The notes below the pieces were generated by a model. The model was not told where the DNA came from and made no database searches. It worked only from the letters and a program-made list of their open reading frames with translations. The position numbers and the translations under genes were made by a program. Below, piece after piece: positions 9,293 through 18,783 of a stretch of 64,000 bases of DNA (positions are counted from its first letter, which is position 1; each line of letters starts with the position of its first letter). Origin of the DNA: Halotalea alkalilenta (lineage in GTDB: Bacteria > Pseudomonadota > Gammaproteobacteria > Pseudomonadales > Halomonadaceae); contig NZ_CP015243.1 in assembly GCF_001648175.1 (NCBI RefSeq), positions 4,154,001 to 4,218,000 on the forward strand. The letters run 5' to 3'.

Positions 9293-10128
9293 CGTACGAG
9301 CTCCTCTTCAGGGGCACCGAGATAGACTTCCGCCACCCTGGAATCCTTGGACACCTGATCCATCGTTCCCTCCGCCAATACCCTCCCCTGGTGAAGCACG
9401 GTGACCTTGTTCGCGATCGAGCGCACGAAGCCCATGTCGTGTTCGACCACCACCACCGAATGGCGCCCGGCCAAGCCACGCAGCAGCTCGGCGGTACGCG
9501 CCATCTCGCGCTCGGTCATTCCCGCCACCGGCTCGTCGACCAGCAAAAGGCGCGGGCGCTGCATCAGCAGCATGCCGATCTCGAGCCACTGCTTCTGCCC
9601 GTGGGAGAGTACGCCAGCGGCGCGATCGCGCTGCTCGGTGAGCTGGATCAGCTCCAGCGTCTCCTCGATCCGCTCGCGCGCTTGGGCATCGAGCCGCGCG
9701 AATAGGCTCGGCCACAGCCGCTTGTCGCTGGCACCCGCGAGTTCGAGGTTCTCGAACACACTGAGCGCCTCGAATACGGTGGGCTTTTGGAACTTGCGGC
9801 CGATACCGAGCGTTGCGATCTGCGGCTCGTCGAGGCGCAGCAGGTCGTGACGGGTGCCAAACCAGACCTCGCCACTGTCCGGACGGGTCTTGCCGGTGAT
9901 GATGTCCATCATCGTGGTCTTGCCCGCACCGTTGGGACCGATGATGCAGCGCAGTTCGCCGTCGTCGATGGTCAGTGACAGGCGGTCGATCGCCTTGAAC
10001 CCATCGAAGCTGACGCTGACCTCGTCGAGATAGAGGATCGGCCCATGACGCACATCGACCGGCGACTCGCGGGGCTTGAGGAAATCGAACACCCGGTCAC
10101 GCTGGATCAGTGAGGAGAGCGGCTTCAT
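9289..10128 (-). CDS. urtD: urea ABC transporter ATP-binding protein UrtD
   Basis: A 279-residue ATPase of the LivG/UrtD class. It contains Walker A (GPNGAGKTTMMD), the conserved GRKFQKPTVFEAL segment of LivG-type proteins, the signature LSHGQKQWLEIGMLL and Walker B LLLVDEPVAGM. The serine-histidine variant of the signature (LSHGQKQ) is usual in UrtD. The long open frame extends upstream through urtC in another frame; the ATG at 10128, overlapping the urtC stop by 4 bp, gives the family length. Its N-terminal extension of about 30 residues before the ATPase core also occurs in UrtD proteins. Confidence 0.93.
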   Translation of the reverse strand: MKPLSSLIQRDRVFDFLKPRESPVDVRHGPILYLDEVSVSFDGFKAIDRLSLTIDDGELRCIIGPNGAGKTTMMDIITGKTRPDSGEVWFGTRHDLLRLDEPQIATLGIGRKFQKPTVFEALSVFENLELAGASDKRLWPSLFARLDAQARERIEETLELIQLTEQRDRAAGVLSHGQKQWLEIGMLLMQRPRLLLVDEPVAGMTEREMARTAELLRGLAGRHSVVVVEHDMGFVRSIANKVTVLHQGRVLAEGTMDQVSKDSRVAEVYLGAPEEELVR

Positions 10129-11288
10129 GTCAACGCCTCCCGGTCCTCGTCCCGTTTGGCGCTCTTGCGCCTGCGCAGCTGTGCGAGCAGCCCAGCGATC
10201 CCTTGGGGCAGCAGCAAAGTGGCAGCGACGAACAGCCCACCGAGGACGAACAGCCAGGCATCCGGCATCGCGGAGGTCAACCAGGTCTTGGCGTAGTTGA
10301 CCACGAGCGCGCCGATCACAGCGCCATAGAGAGTCGCGCGACCGCCGAGCGCGACCCACACCACCAGTTCGATCGAGAACAGTGGAGAGAACTCGTTGGG
10401 GTTGATGATCCCCACCTGGGGCACGTAGAGGGCGCCGGCAAGCCCGGCCAGCATCGCCGAAACGACGAACACGTAGAGCTGCACGCGTTCGACTCGGTAA
10501 CCGAGAAAGCGCACCCGGTTCGAGGCGTCGCGAACCGCCATCCCGACGCGCCCGAGACGGCTGGAGATCAGCGCGCGACAGACCAGGTAGCCGAACATCA
10601 GCGCGACTCCGGAGGCGATGAACAGCCCCAGCCGGGTCGACCCCTGGCGCAGGTCGAAACCGAGCAGCTCGCGGAAGTCGGTGAGCCCGTTGTTGCCACC
10701 GAAGCCCATTTCGTTGCGCAGGAAGGCGAGCATCAGCGCAAAGGTCAGCGCCTGGGTGATGATCGAGAGATAGACCCCCGAGACCCTCGAACGAAAGGCG
10801 AAGTAACCGAACGCAAAGGCCAGAAGCCCAGGCACCAGCAGCGCCATGACCAGGGCGAACCAGAACATGTCGAAGCCATGCCAGTACCACGGCAACCGGT
10901 CCCAGTTGAGGAACACCATGAAGTCCGGCAGCTCCGGGTTGCCATAGACGCCCCGCTCGCCGATACCACGCATCAGGTACATCCCCATCGCGTAGCCGCC
11001 GAGGGCGAAGAACGCCCCGTGCCCGAGGCTCAGTACCCCGAGATAGCCCCACACCAGGTCCAGGGCGACGGCGAGCAGCGCATAGCAGAGATACTTGCCG
11101 AGCAGGTTCACGGTGTAGGCGGAGACGTGCAGCGGATGGCCCGCCGGCAGCGCCAGGTGGAGCAAGGTCACCAGCGCCAGCGCCGCGCAGACGCTGAACA
11201 GGAACACCTGGGTGGAACGCTCATGCCAGGGGCGCACCAGCCAGCCATGGGCCATGCCGGCCCGCTTGGCGGCGAAATCTTCCGACAT
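10125..11288 (-). CDS. urtC: urea ABC transporter permease UrtC
   Basis: A 387-residue inner-membrane permease of the LivM/UrtC family. Roughly ten hydrophobic segments are visible, starting with FLFSVCAALALVTLLHLA. The hallmark LivM-type strings LSLGHGAFFALGGYAMGMYL and FRSRVSGVYLSIITQALTFA are present, as is the cytoplasmic loop ISSRLGRVGMAVRDASNRVRFLG that docks the ATPase. The gene lies 3 bp after urtB and overlaps urtD by 4 bp. It would form the urea channel together with UrtB. Confidence 0.93.
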   Translation of the reverse strand: MSEDFAAKRAGMAHGWLVRPWHERSTQVFLFSVCAALALVTLLHLALPAGHPLHVSAYTVNLLGKYLCYALLAVALDLVWGYLGVLSLGHGAFFALGGYAMGMYLMRGIGERGVYGNPELPDFMVFLNWDRLPWYWHGFDMFWFALVMALLVPGLLAFAFGYFAFRSRVSGVYLSIITQALTFALMLAFLRNEMGFGGNNGLTDFRELLGFDLRQGSTRLGLFIASGVALMFGYLVCRALISSRLGRVGMAVRDASNRVRFLGYRVERVQLYVFVVSAMLAGLAGALYVPQVGIINPNEFSPLFSIELVVWVALGGRATLYGAVIGALVVNYAKTWLTSAMPDAWLFVLGGLFVAATLLLPQGIAGLLAQLRRRKSAKRDEDREALT

Positions 11289-11291
11289 CGG

Positions 11292-12923
11292 TCAACCCTC
11301 CGCGGCGCGGCCCTTCTGCGGGAAGAGTCCGCGCGGGCGTTTCTGGATGAAAAGGATGATGAACACCAGCACCGCGATCTTCGCCAGCACCGCACCGACC
11401 CAAGGTTCGAGCCACTGGTTGACGATCCCGAGCGAGAGCCCGGCGACCAGCGTGCCCCAGAGATTCCCCACCCCACCGAACACCACCACCATGAAGGAAT
11501 CGATGATGTAGTTCTGGCCCATGCTCGGGCCTACGTTGGTGAGCTGCGACAGCGCCACTCCGGCGAGCCCGGCGACCCCGGAGCCGAGGGCGAAGGTGAG
11601 CAGGTCGACGCGCGAGGCGCGAATCCCCATCGCCCGGGCCATCGCGCGGTTCTGGGTCACCGCGCGCACCTCGAGACCGAGCCGGGTGGCGCGCATCACC
11701 GCGAGCAGAGCGAGAAACACCAGCGCTGCGAACAGCATCACGTAGAGCCTGTTGAGCGTCAGCGACAGGCCGTCGATCACCATCACTGACCCACTCATCC
11801 ATTCCGGCGTGACCACGCTGCGGTTTTGCGGCGAGATCATCGTGCGCACCAGCTGCTGCAGGATCAGGCTGACCCCGAAAGTGGCGAGCAGGGTCTCCAG
11901 CGGGCGCCCCTTGAGATAGCGGATCACGCCACGCTCGAGCACGATGCCGACCAGTGCCGAGACCAGGAATCCAGCCGGGATCGCCAGCAGCACCGCGAGC
12001 CCCGGCTGGCCCGGCAGCCATTGCTGCAGCATCCAGGTGGTGTAGGCGCCGAGCATGATCAGCTCGCCATGGGCCATGTTGATCACCCCCATCACACCGA
12101 AGGTGATCGCAAGCCCTATCGCCGCCAGCACCAGCACCGAGCCCATGCTCAGGCCGAAGAACAGCTGCTGCAGCCAGCGATTGATCTCGGCACGTCGCTC
12201 GATCTCCCCCAGCGCCTGCTGCGCGGCGGCGGCCATCTGCGCATCGCCGCTCTGCGCCGCGCGGGTCAGGGCGAGGCGCACGGCGTTGTCCTGGCTGCCA
12301 CGCAGCGCTTCGATCGCGGTCACATCGCCGTGCTCCAGCCTGGGCAACGCCAGCGCTCGCTCGAGCGCGGCACGCACGCTCTCGTCTTCTTCGCCTTCGA
12401 GCCGCGCCTCGATCAAGCTGGCGAGGTCGTCGTCGACGCGGCCGAACAGCCCGGCCGCTGCGGCGCGACGCACGGCGGGATCCTCGGCGGAAAGGTCGAG
12501 AGTGGCGATCGCACCGCGCAGCTGTACGCGCAGTGCGTTGTTGATCGGAATTCGTCTGAGCTCGCGACGCTCGATCGTGCCCATCGGCGCACCGTCGAGC
12601 GCCGCACGGGCCTCGAGGGAGCGTCCGCTGGTCGAAGCGACGATCACCAGCGTCCCGTCGCCTGCGAGTTGGAGACGGCCGTCGAGCATCGCTTCGAGCC
12701 ACTCGCCCGCGCGTGGTGTACCGCTCGCGGCGACTGAGTTGATCGCCTCGCTCTTGTCGTTGAACGAACCGGTGCCGAGCGACTCGAGCAGTGCCGCGTC
12801 ATCGGGCGACTGGGCATGCGCCTGCTGGCCGAGAATGACGACCATCAGGCAAGCACAGAGCCCGAGCAGCGCGAACAGCCTTGCGCCAGAGGAGGCGAAT
12901 AAGGGCAGGGGGAAAAGCTTCAT
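11292..12923 (-). CDS. urtB: urea ABC transporter permease UrtB
   Basis: A 543-residue LivH/UrtB permease. The ATG at 12923 opens a signal-like hydrophobic segment (FALLGLCACLMVVILGQQAHA). Residues about 35-240 form a long extracytoplasmic, helical, HEAT-like region typical of proteobacterial UrtB, and the C-terminal half carries the permease domain with VINMAHGELIMLGAYTTW and RVDLLTFALGSGVAGLAGVA. An upstream TTG would add 50 unlikely residues overlapping the urtA 3' end and was rejected. It follows urtA after 50 bp. The N-terminal extension separates UrtB from branched-chain amino acid permeases and supports the urea assignment. Confidence 0.92.
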   Translation of the reverse strand: MKLFPLPLFASSGARLFALLGLCACLMVVILGQQAHAQSPDDAALLESLGTGSFNDKSEAINSVAASGTPRAGEWLEAMLDGRLQLAGDGTLVIVASTSGRSLEARAALDGAPMGTIERRELRRIPINNALRVQLRGAIATLDLSAEDPAVRRAAAAGLFGRVDDDLASLIEARLEGEEDESVRAALERALALPRLEHGDVTAIEALRGSQDNAVRLALTRAAQSGDAQMAAAAQQALGEIERRAEINRWLQQLFFGLSMGSVLVLAAIGLAITFGVMGVINMAHGELIMLGAYTTWMLQQWLPGQPGLAVLLAIPAGFLVSALVGIVLERGVIRYLKGRPLETLLATFGVSLILQQLVRTMISPQNRSVVTPEWMSGSVMVIDGLSLTLNRLYVMLFAALVFLALLAVMRATRLGLEVRAVTQNRAMARAMGIRASRVDLLTFALGSGVAGLAGVALSQLTNVGPSMGQNYIIDSFMVVVFGGVGNLWGTLVAGLSLGIVNQWLEPWVGAVLAKIAVLVFIILFIQKRPRGLFPQKGRAAEG

Positions 12924-12973
12924 CGGTTTTCTCCGTGGGGTACCGCGCGGGGCGCAAGCGCCCCGCAACGGAC

Positions 12974-14308
12974 TCACTCGGCGAGCGCGGCCTCGGCCTC
13001 TTGCGCAGCGGTACTGCCGCCACAGCTCATGGTCTGGACGTTGAGATTCCCGCAGCGCAGCGGTGCGCGCCAATCGCTGATCAGGTCACGCGAGCCGGGC
13101 AGGAAGTCCGACCATTCGTCGCCGGCGACGGTCGAAGGCGTCTCCCAGACCACCTGGAACTGGCCATCGTCCTGGATCTCACCGATGAACACAGGCTTAG
13201 TGATGTGGTGGTTGGGCATCATCGCGGCATAGCCGCCAGAGAGGTTCGGCACGGTGACGCCGATGATCGCCTCCTTGACCGCGTCGACATCGGTGGTACC
13301 GGCCTTGCGCACCGCTTCGAGCCACATGTTGAAGCCGATGTAGTGTGCCTCCATCGGGTCGTTGGTCACCGCCGCATCGTCCTGCGTGTAGGCCTGCCAT
13401 GCATCGACGAATTCCGCATTGGCGTCGGTGTCGATGCTCTGGAAGTAGTTCCATGCGGCGAGATGGCCGACCAAGGGACCGGTATCGATGCCGGAGAGCT
13501 CCTGCTCGCCGACCGAGAAAGCGATCACCGGGATGTCGGAGGCATCGACCCCCTGGTTGGCGAGCTCGAGGTAGAACGGCACGTTGGCATCGCCGTTGAT
13601 CGTCGAGACCACCGCGGTCGGCTTGCCCTGGGAACCGAACTGCTGGATCTGGGCGACGATGTTCTGCCAGTCCGAGTGTCCGAACGGGGTGTAGTTGATC
13701 ATGATGTCTTCGTCCGCAATGCCGCGCTCGTCCTTGAGATAGGCCTCGAGGATGCGGTTGGCGGTACGCGGGTAGACGTAGTCCGTGCCTGCGAGCACGA
13801 AGCGCTCGATGCCGAGTTCGTCGATCAGGTAGTCGACCGCGGGGATCGCCTGCTGGTTGGGCGCCGCGCCGGTGTAGAAGACGTTCTGAGAGGACTCCTC
13901 GCCCTCGTACTGCACCGGGTAGAACAAAAGCCCATTGAGCTCCTCGACCACCGGCAGCATCGCCTTGCGCGAAACCGAGGTCCAGGCGCCGAAGATCACG
14001 TCGACCTGGTCCTGGGCCAGCAGCTGGCGCGCTTGTTCGGCGTACATCGGCCAGTTCGAGCCCGGGTCGACCACCACCGGCTGGAGCTGGCGCCCGAGCA
14101 GGCCGCCTCGCTCGTTTTGCTGCTCGATCAGCATCAGCATCTCGTCTTTGAGGACCGTCTCGCTGATCGCCATGGTGCCGGAGAGCGAATGGAGAATGCC
14201 GACCTTGATCGGACCTTGGTCCTGGGCGCTCGCCGGACCCGCCAGTCCCAGGCCCGTGCCGATTGCCAGGGCAAGGGTCGAGTTGCGCATCAGTGCACGC
14301 GTGATCAT
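12974..14308 (-). CDS. urtA: urea ABC transporter substrate-binding protein UrtA
   Basis: The 444-residue periplasmic binding protein has a signal peptide ending near GPASAQ and then the UrtA-defining stretch IKVGILHSLSGTMAISET, with NERGGLLGRQLQPVVVDPGS and the ligand region around FYPVQYEGEESSQNVFYTG. The YEGEE segment is diagnostic for urea-binding UrtA as opposed to LivJ/LivK. It starts 80 bp after the GntR-type gene, so it may be read through from the urea-degradation genes or have its own weak promoter; no clear promoter was seen in the gap. An imperfect GGCGCC hairpin occupies 14357-14379. Confidence 0.95.
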   Translation of the reverse strand: MITRALMRNSTLALAIGTGLGLAGPASAQDQGPIKVGILHSLSGTMAISETVLKDEMLMLIEQQNERGGLLGRQLQPVVVDPGSNWPMYAEQARQLLAQDQVDVIFGAWTSVSRKAMLPVVEELNGLLFYPVQYEGEESSQNVFYTGAAPNQQAIPAVDYLIDELGIERFVLAGTDYVYPRTANRILEAYLKDERGIADEDIMINYTPFGHSDWQNIVAQIQQFGSQGKPTAVVSTINGDANVPFYLELANQGVDASDIPVIAFSVGEQELSGIDTGPLVGHLAAWNYFQSIDTDANAEFVDAWQAYTQDDAAVTNDPMEAHYIGFNMWLEAVRKAGTTDVDAVKEAIIGVTVPNLSGGYAAMMPNHHITKPVFIGEIQDDGQFQVVWETPSTVAGDEWSDFLPGSRDLISDWRAPLRCGNLNVQTMSCGGSTAAQEAEAALAE

Positions 14309-14388
14309 CGCTTGTCACCTCTGTTTTCTTTGTGGTTAGGGGTGTCGTCGAACATCGGCGCCCTCCCCTTCAAGGCGCCGGGCCAGGC

Positions 14389-15096
14389 TCAATCGCGCAA
14401 CCGCTCGCGCGCGGCTTGCAGCATGTGCAAGGTAATCTTGCGCACCTCCGCCTTACTGATTTCGATGTGACTCTCAAGCAGCCGCTTGGCATGCTCACCG
14501 CGATGGCGCCTCAACGCTTCGAGGATCTGCCCGTGCTCGTCGTAGGTCGCCTCGATGCGCGGCAGCTGGGTGAAGTCGAGCCGGCGAATGATGCTGATCT
14601 TCTCACTGACATCGCGGTGCACCCGCGCCATCTCGGCGTTCCCGGAGGCTTCTACCAAGCCGATGTGGAACGCCTTGTCGACCTCGGCGAGCTGCGGGTC
14701 ACGGCGACGCTGATCCGTCGGCACGCACCAGATCTCGGCCAACCGGTCGACCATCTCGGGCAACTCGCTCAGGTTGGTCAACCGCTCGACGGCGGCGCAC
14801 TCGAGCACGATGCGCAGGTCATAGAGCTGCTCGAAATAGGCGAAGTCGAATGGCCTCACCTGCCAGCCGCTCTTGAACTGCACCTCGACGTAGCCTTCGC
14901 GGCCGAGCCGATGCAGCGCCTCGCGCACCGGCGTTCGCGAAACCTCCATACGCGCGGCGACGTCGTTCTCGCTGAAGCGGTCCCCAGGCATCAATTCGAA
15001 ATCGAACAGCATCCGCTTGATCCGCTGGTAGACCTGCTCGGCCAACGGCTCCCGCGTGGGCAGCTCGCGGGCGAAGCCGTGACGCGCAGCGCTCAC
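14389..15096 (-). CDS. GntR family (FCD domain) transcriptional regulator
   Basis: A 235-residue regulator with an N-terminal GntR winged helix (ENDVAARMEVSRTPVREALHRL, residues about 45-66) and a C-terminal FCD effector domain, recognisable from the spaced Asp and His residues in DKAFHIGLVEAS, DEHGQIL and ESHIE that usually bind a metal and a small carboxylate. Translation starts at a GTG overlapping the urea carboxylase stop (GTGA). Its position inside the urea operon makes it the likely specific regulator of urea or allophanate use; the effector cannot be named from sequence. Confidence 0.9.
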   Translation of the reverse strand: MSAARHGFARELPTREPLAEQVYQRIKRMLFDFELMPGDRFSENDVAARMEVSRTPVREALHRLGREGYVEVQFKSGWQVRPFDFAYFEQLYDLRIVLECAAVERLTNLSELPEMVDRLAEIWCVPTDQRRRDPQLAEVDKAFHIGLVEASGNAEMARVHRDVSEKISIIRRLDFTQLPRIEATYDEHGQILEALRRHRGEHAKRLLESHIEISKAEVRKITLHMLQAARERLRD

Positions 15097-18000
15097 GCGC
15101 GCTCCTCCTCGTCCATCACTACCAGCACCTCGCCAGCGGCGACCTGCTGGCCCGGCCGGCAGCGCACCGCCTTGACCAGTCCGGCCACCGGGGCGTTGAG
15201 CGCGATCTCCATCTTCATCGCCTCTAGCACGATCAGCGGCTCACCCGCGGCGACCCGCTGTCCGGGCTCGACCAGGACTTTCCAGACGCTGCCGGTGATC
15301 TCCGCATGCAGCGCACGCCCATCGATCTGCTCCTCTACCTCGGGACGCTCGACCACCGCCGGGGGCGGGGCGATGTCGGCCTCCTGCCAGCGCGCCACTT
15401 CACGCTCGAAGGCGGCGCGCTGGTGGCGCTGAAACCCCTTGATCTCTGCGTCGTGCTGCTCGAGCAGGCGGGCATAGTCGGCAAGATCGAAGTAGGTCGG
15501 TTCGATCTCGATGGTATGGCGCCCGTGGCGGAACTCCTCGCGCAGATGGCTGAGCTCGGATTCCGAGACCGGGTGGAAGCGCACCTGGTCGAAGAACTTC
15601 AAAAGCCAAGGCTCACCATGCTCGAACTGCACGTTGAGCAGGTGCTTGTTCCAGATCGGCAGCGTCCGCCCGACCAGCTGGTAGCCGCCTGGCGAGTCCA
15701 TCCCATAGATGCACATGTACATGCCACCGATGCCGACCGTGCCCTCGGCGGTGAAGGTGCGGGCCGGGTTGTACTTGGAACTGAGCAGACGATGGCGCGG
15801 ATCTACCGGCACCGCGCAGGGTGCGCCGAGATAGACGTCACCGAGGCCGAGCACCATGTAGCTGGCATCGAACACGATCCGCTCCACCTCCTCGCGCGAA
15901 TCGAGACCGTTGATCCGGGCGATGAAGTCGACGTTGTTGGGCAGCCAGGGGGCTTCCGCGCGCACGGTCTCGGCATAGCGCTCGACCGCGCCGAGGGTGG
16001 CGGAATCTTCGAATGCCAGCGGCATATGCACGATCCGGGAGGGCACCCGCATGCTCTCGATCGGTGGAAGGCTGTCCTCGAGCGCCACCAGCCGTTCGAT
16101 CAGCTCGTCCTGCGCGATCACCAAGGGATCGAAGCGCACTTGCAGCGAGCGCACGCCCGGGGCGAGCTCGGTCACGCCGACGAAGCCACCGGCGCGAATC
16201 GCCTCCATCAGCGCATGCAGGCGAAAACGCAGGCGCAGGTCGAGCAGATTGTCGCCGTATTCGATCAGCACGTAGCGGTCGCCGGCACGGCGATAGTGAA
16301 TTTCGGGGCGATCGAGAAGCTCCGGCAGGTGGGCCAGCAGCGTACGCGAGCGGTTGTCTTCGTCGGCCTCGAGCGCAGGCACCGCGCAGTGCTCCAACCG
16401 GGCTGCCTCGGCGACCGGGGATAGGGTCTCGATCTCGGCTTCCTGGACACGACGCAGCTCGAGGGCATCCTCATGACGGATCGGAACGAAGCGAATGGTG
16501 TCGCCCGGTTTGAGCTGGCCCACCTTCCAGAGCTCGGCCTCGCAGATCGTCACCGGGCAGACGAAGCCACCGAGGCTTGGACCGTCATGGGTGAGGATCA
16601 CCGGCATGTCGCCGGTGAAATTGACCGCGCCAATCGCATATTCGCAGTCATGGACGTTGGAAGGATGCAGCCCCGCCTCGCCGCCGTTGTCGCGCGCCCA
16701 GGTAGGACGCGGCCCGATCAGCCGCACGCCGAGGCGGTTGGAGTTGTAGTGCACTTCCCAGTCGGTGGCGAAAAAACGTTCGATCGACTCCGCGGTGAAG
16801 TAGTCCGGTGCGCCGTGCGGCCCGTAGAGAACACCGATGCGCCACTCGATGCCGTATTCGGGCAGCAGGCTTGCGTCGAGCGCACGTGGCGCAGCGATCG
16901 GCGCCGGCGAGTCGCCTTCCACGCCTTCGCGGCCGATCGGCAGCCAGTCCCCCGCACGCAGCGTGCGCCCCGCATGACCGCCGAACTGGCCGAGCACGAA
17001 GGTCGAGCGGCTGCCGAGGTAGCTCGGGACGTCGAAGCCACCGCGCACCGCGAGATAGGTGCGACAGCCCGCCTGCGCCTTGCCGATCACCAGGGTATCG
17101 CCGGCCTGTACCGCGACCGGCGACCAGAACCCGGCCTCGCGGCGCTCACCTTCGGCGCTCTCGAGGTAGGCGTCGCACGGGGCACCGGTCAGTGCGATGA
17201 CGCCCTCGGCGTGAAAACGCACGGAAGGACCGACCAGCGTGCACTCGAGCCCTGCGGCATGGGGGTGGTTGCCGACGATGCGATTGCCCAGGCGGAAGGC
17301 GCGATCGTCCATCGGTCCCGAAGGCGGCACGCCGACGTCCCAGTGGCCGAGCCGACCGGGATAGTCCTGCACCGTGGTGTAGGTGCCGGGAGCGATCACT
17401 TCGACGCCGAAAGGGGAAAACGCAAAGGTATCGAGGGCTCGGGTCGAGACCTCGCCCCGATCGAAGTCGGGATCTCTCACCACCGCGCGCAGATAGTCGA
17501 GGTTGGTGACGATACCTTGGATGCGAGTGGCATCGAGCGCTTGTCGCATCCGCGCCAGCGCCTCTTCGCGATCGGCACCGAAGGTGATCAACTTCGCGAT
17601 CATCGGATCGAAGTGGCTCGACACCGAGCTTCCGCGCCCGATCCCACTATCGATACGCAGCCAGGAAGCGGGTTCGGGCCAACGCACCTCGGTGAGCTCG
17701 CCGGCGGAGGGGCGGAAGTTCTTCGCCGGGTCTTCGGCGTAGAGGCGGACCTCGATCGCCGCGCCCTTCGGCGCGACCGTCGCGTCGAGCACCGAGGCGT
17801 CACCCGCGGCGATACGCAGCATCCATTCGACCAGGTCGAAGCCGGTAACCATCTCGGTGATCGGATGCTCGACCTGCAGCCGGGTGTTGACCTCGAGGAA
17901 GTAGAAGGCGTCGCGGGCTTGATCGTAGATGAACTCGACGGTGCCCGCGCTCTGGTAGGCCACCTCTTCACCGAGCCGCACCGCGGCCTCGCACATCCGC

Positions 18001-18755
18001 TCGCGAGTGGCGGCAGGCAGCTTGGGCGCCGGCGTCTCCTCGACCACTTTCTGGTTGCGCCGCTGCAGCGAACAATCTCGCTCCCCCAGCGCGACTACAC
18101 GGCCCCGACCGTCGCCGAATATCTGCACTTCGACGTGGCGGGCGTGATCGATGAAACACTCGAGAAATACACCCGCGTTGCTGAAATAGCTCTGGCCTAA
18201 GCGGGTCACTGAATCGAACGCCGCTTCGAGCTCGGCGGCATCGGCGCAGCGGGTAAGCCCGATGCCGCCACCTCCAGCGGTGCTCTTCAGCATCACCGGA
18301 TAACCAAGCCGCTCGGCCTCCGCAAGGGCCTGGTCGCGATCAGCGAGCAGACCGCTGCCGGGCGCCAGCGGCACGCCCGCCCGCTCGGCGATCTCGCGGG
18401 CGGTGTGCTTGAGTCCGAAGCGAAGCATCTGATCCGGCGTGGGACCGATGAAAACGATGCCCGCGGCGGCGCACTCGGTGGCGAATTCGGCGTTTTCGGA
18501 CAGGAAGCCGTAGCCTGGGATGATCGCCTCGCAACCGCTGGCCTTCGCCGCGGCGATGATCTTGTCGCCACGCAGATAGCTCTGCGCCGCACTTTCACCC
18601 TCAAGCGCAACCGCCTGGTCCGCAAGTTCGACGTGACGCGCATAGCGATCGGGCTCGGCGAAGACCGCGACCGACTCTATGCCCAGCCGCTTCAAGGTGT
18701 GGATGATGCGGACCGCTATCTCCCCACGGTTCGCGATCAGGACTCGGGTGAACAT
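15093..18755 (-). CDS. urea carboxylase (biotin-dependent)
   Basis: A 1220-residue enzyme that carboxylates urea to allophanate with ATP and bicarbonate. Domains in order are biotin carboxylase (FTRVLIANRGEIAVRI at the start, ATP-grasp loop STAGGGGIGL, EVNTRLQVEHPITEMVTG near residue 290), the KipA/AHS2 type (GTYTTVQDYPGRLGHWDVG), the KipI/AHS1 type (YGDNLLDLRLRFR and the PLAF...YNPARTF part), and a biotinyl domain with the acceptor Lys in LEAMKMEI at about residue 1181. The ATG at 18755 begins exactly at the biotin carboxylase domain; the frame is open further upstream but the extra residues run into the preceding gene. Allophanate hydrolase lies 28 bp upstream on the same strand. Confidence 0.95.
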   Translation of the reverse strand: MFTRVLIANRGEIAVRIIHTLKRLGIESVAVFAEPDRYARHVELADQAVALEGESAAQSYLRGDKIIAAAKASGCEAIIPGYGFLSENAEFATECAAAGIVFIGPTPDQMLRFGLKHTAREIAERAGVPLAPGSGLLADRDQALAEAERLGYPVMLKSTAGGGGIGLTRCADAAELEAAFDSVTRLGQSYFSNAGVFLECFIDHARHVEVQIFGDGRGRVVALGERDCSLQRRNQKVVEETPAPKLPAATRERMCEAAVRLGEEVAYQSAGTVEFIYDQARDAFYFLEVNTRLQVEHPITEMVTGFDLVEWMLRIAAGDASVLDATVAPKGAAIEVRLYAEDPAKNFRPSAGELTEVRWPEPASWLRIDSGIGRGSSVSSHFDPMIAKLITFGADREEALARMRQALDATRIQGIVTNLDYLRAVVRDPDFDRGEVSTRALDTFAFSPFGVEVIAPGTYTTVQDYPGRLGHWDVGVPPSGPMDDRAFRLGNRIVGNHPHAAGLECTLVGPSVRFHAEGVIALTGAPCDAYLESAEGERREAGFWSPVAVQAGDTLVIGKAQAGCRTYLAVRGGFDVPSYLGSRSTFVLGQFGGHAGRTLRAGDWLPIGREGVEGDSPAPIAAPRALDASLLPEYGIEWRIGVLYGPHGAPDYFTAESIERFFATDWEVHYNSNRLGVRLIGPRPTWARDNGGEAGLHPSNVHDCEYAIGAVNFTGDMPVILTHDGPSLGGFVCPVTICEAELWKVGQLKPGDTIRFVPIRHEDALELRRVQEAEIETLSPVAEAARLEHCAVPALEADEDNRSRTLLAHLPELLDRPEIHYRRAGDRYVLIEYGDNLLDLRLRFRLHALMEAIRAGGFVGVTELAPGVRSLQVRFDPLVIAQDELIERLVALEDSLPPIESMRVPSRIVHMPLAFEDSATLGAVERYAETVRAEAPWLPNNVDFIARINGLDSREEVERIVFDASYMVLGLGDVYLGAPCAVPVDPRHRLLSSKYNPARTFTAEGTVGIGGMYMCIYGMDSPGGYQLVGRTLPIWNKHLLNVQFEHGEPWLLKFFDQVRFHPVSESELSHLREEFRHGRHTIEIEPTYFDLADYARLLEQHDAEIKGFQRHQRAAFEREVARWQEADIAPPPAVVERPEVEEQIDGRALHAEITGSVWKVLVEPGQRVAAGEPLIVLEAMKMEIALNAPVAGLVKAVRCRPGQQVAAGEVLVVMDEEERA

Positions 18756-18783
18756 GGTAATGATGTCTCCTGCTCGGGGCGGA

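Noticed and set aside
10110..11789. 559-codon open frame on the plus strand opposite urtC and urtB
   Set aside because: It is a G+C-rich shadow of the real minus-strand genes, with low-complexity His, Arg, Glu and Gln composition and no domain.
16473..18200. 575-codon open frame opposite urea carboxylase
   Set aside because: It is antisense to a gene with clear domains; composition is that of a shadow frame.
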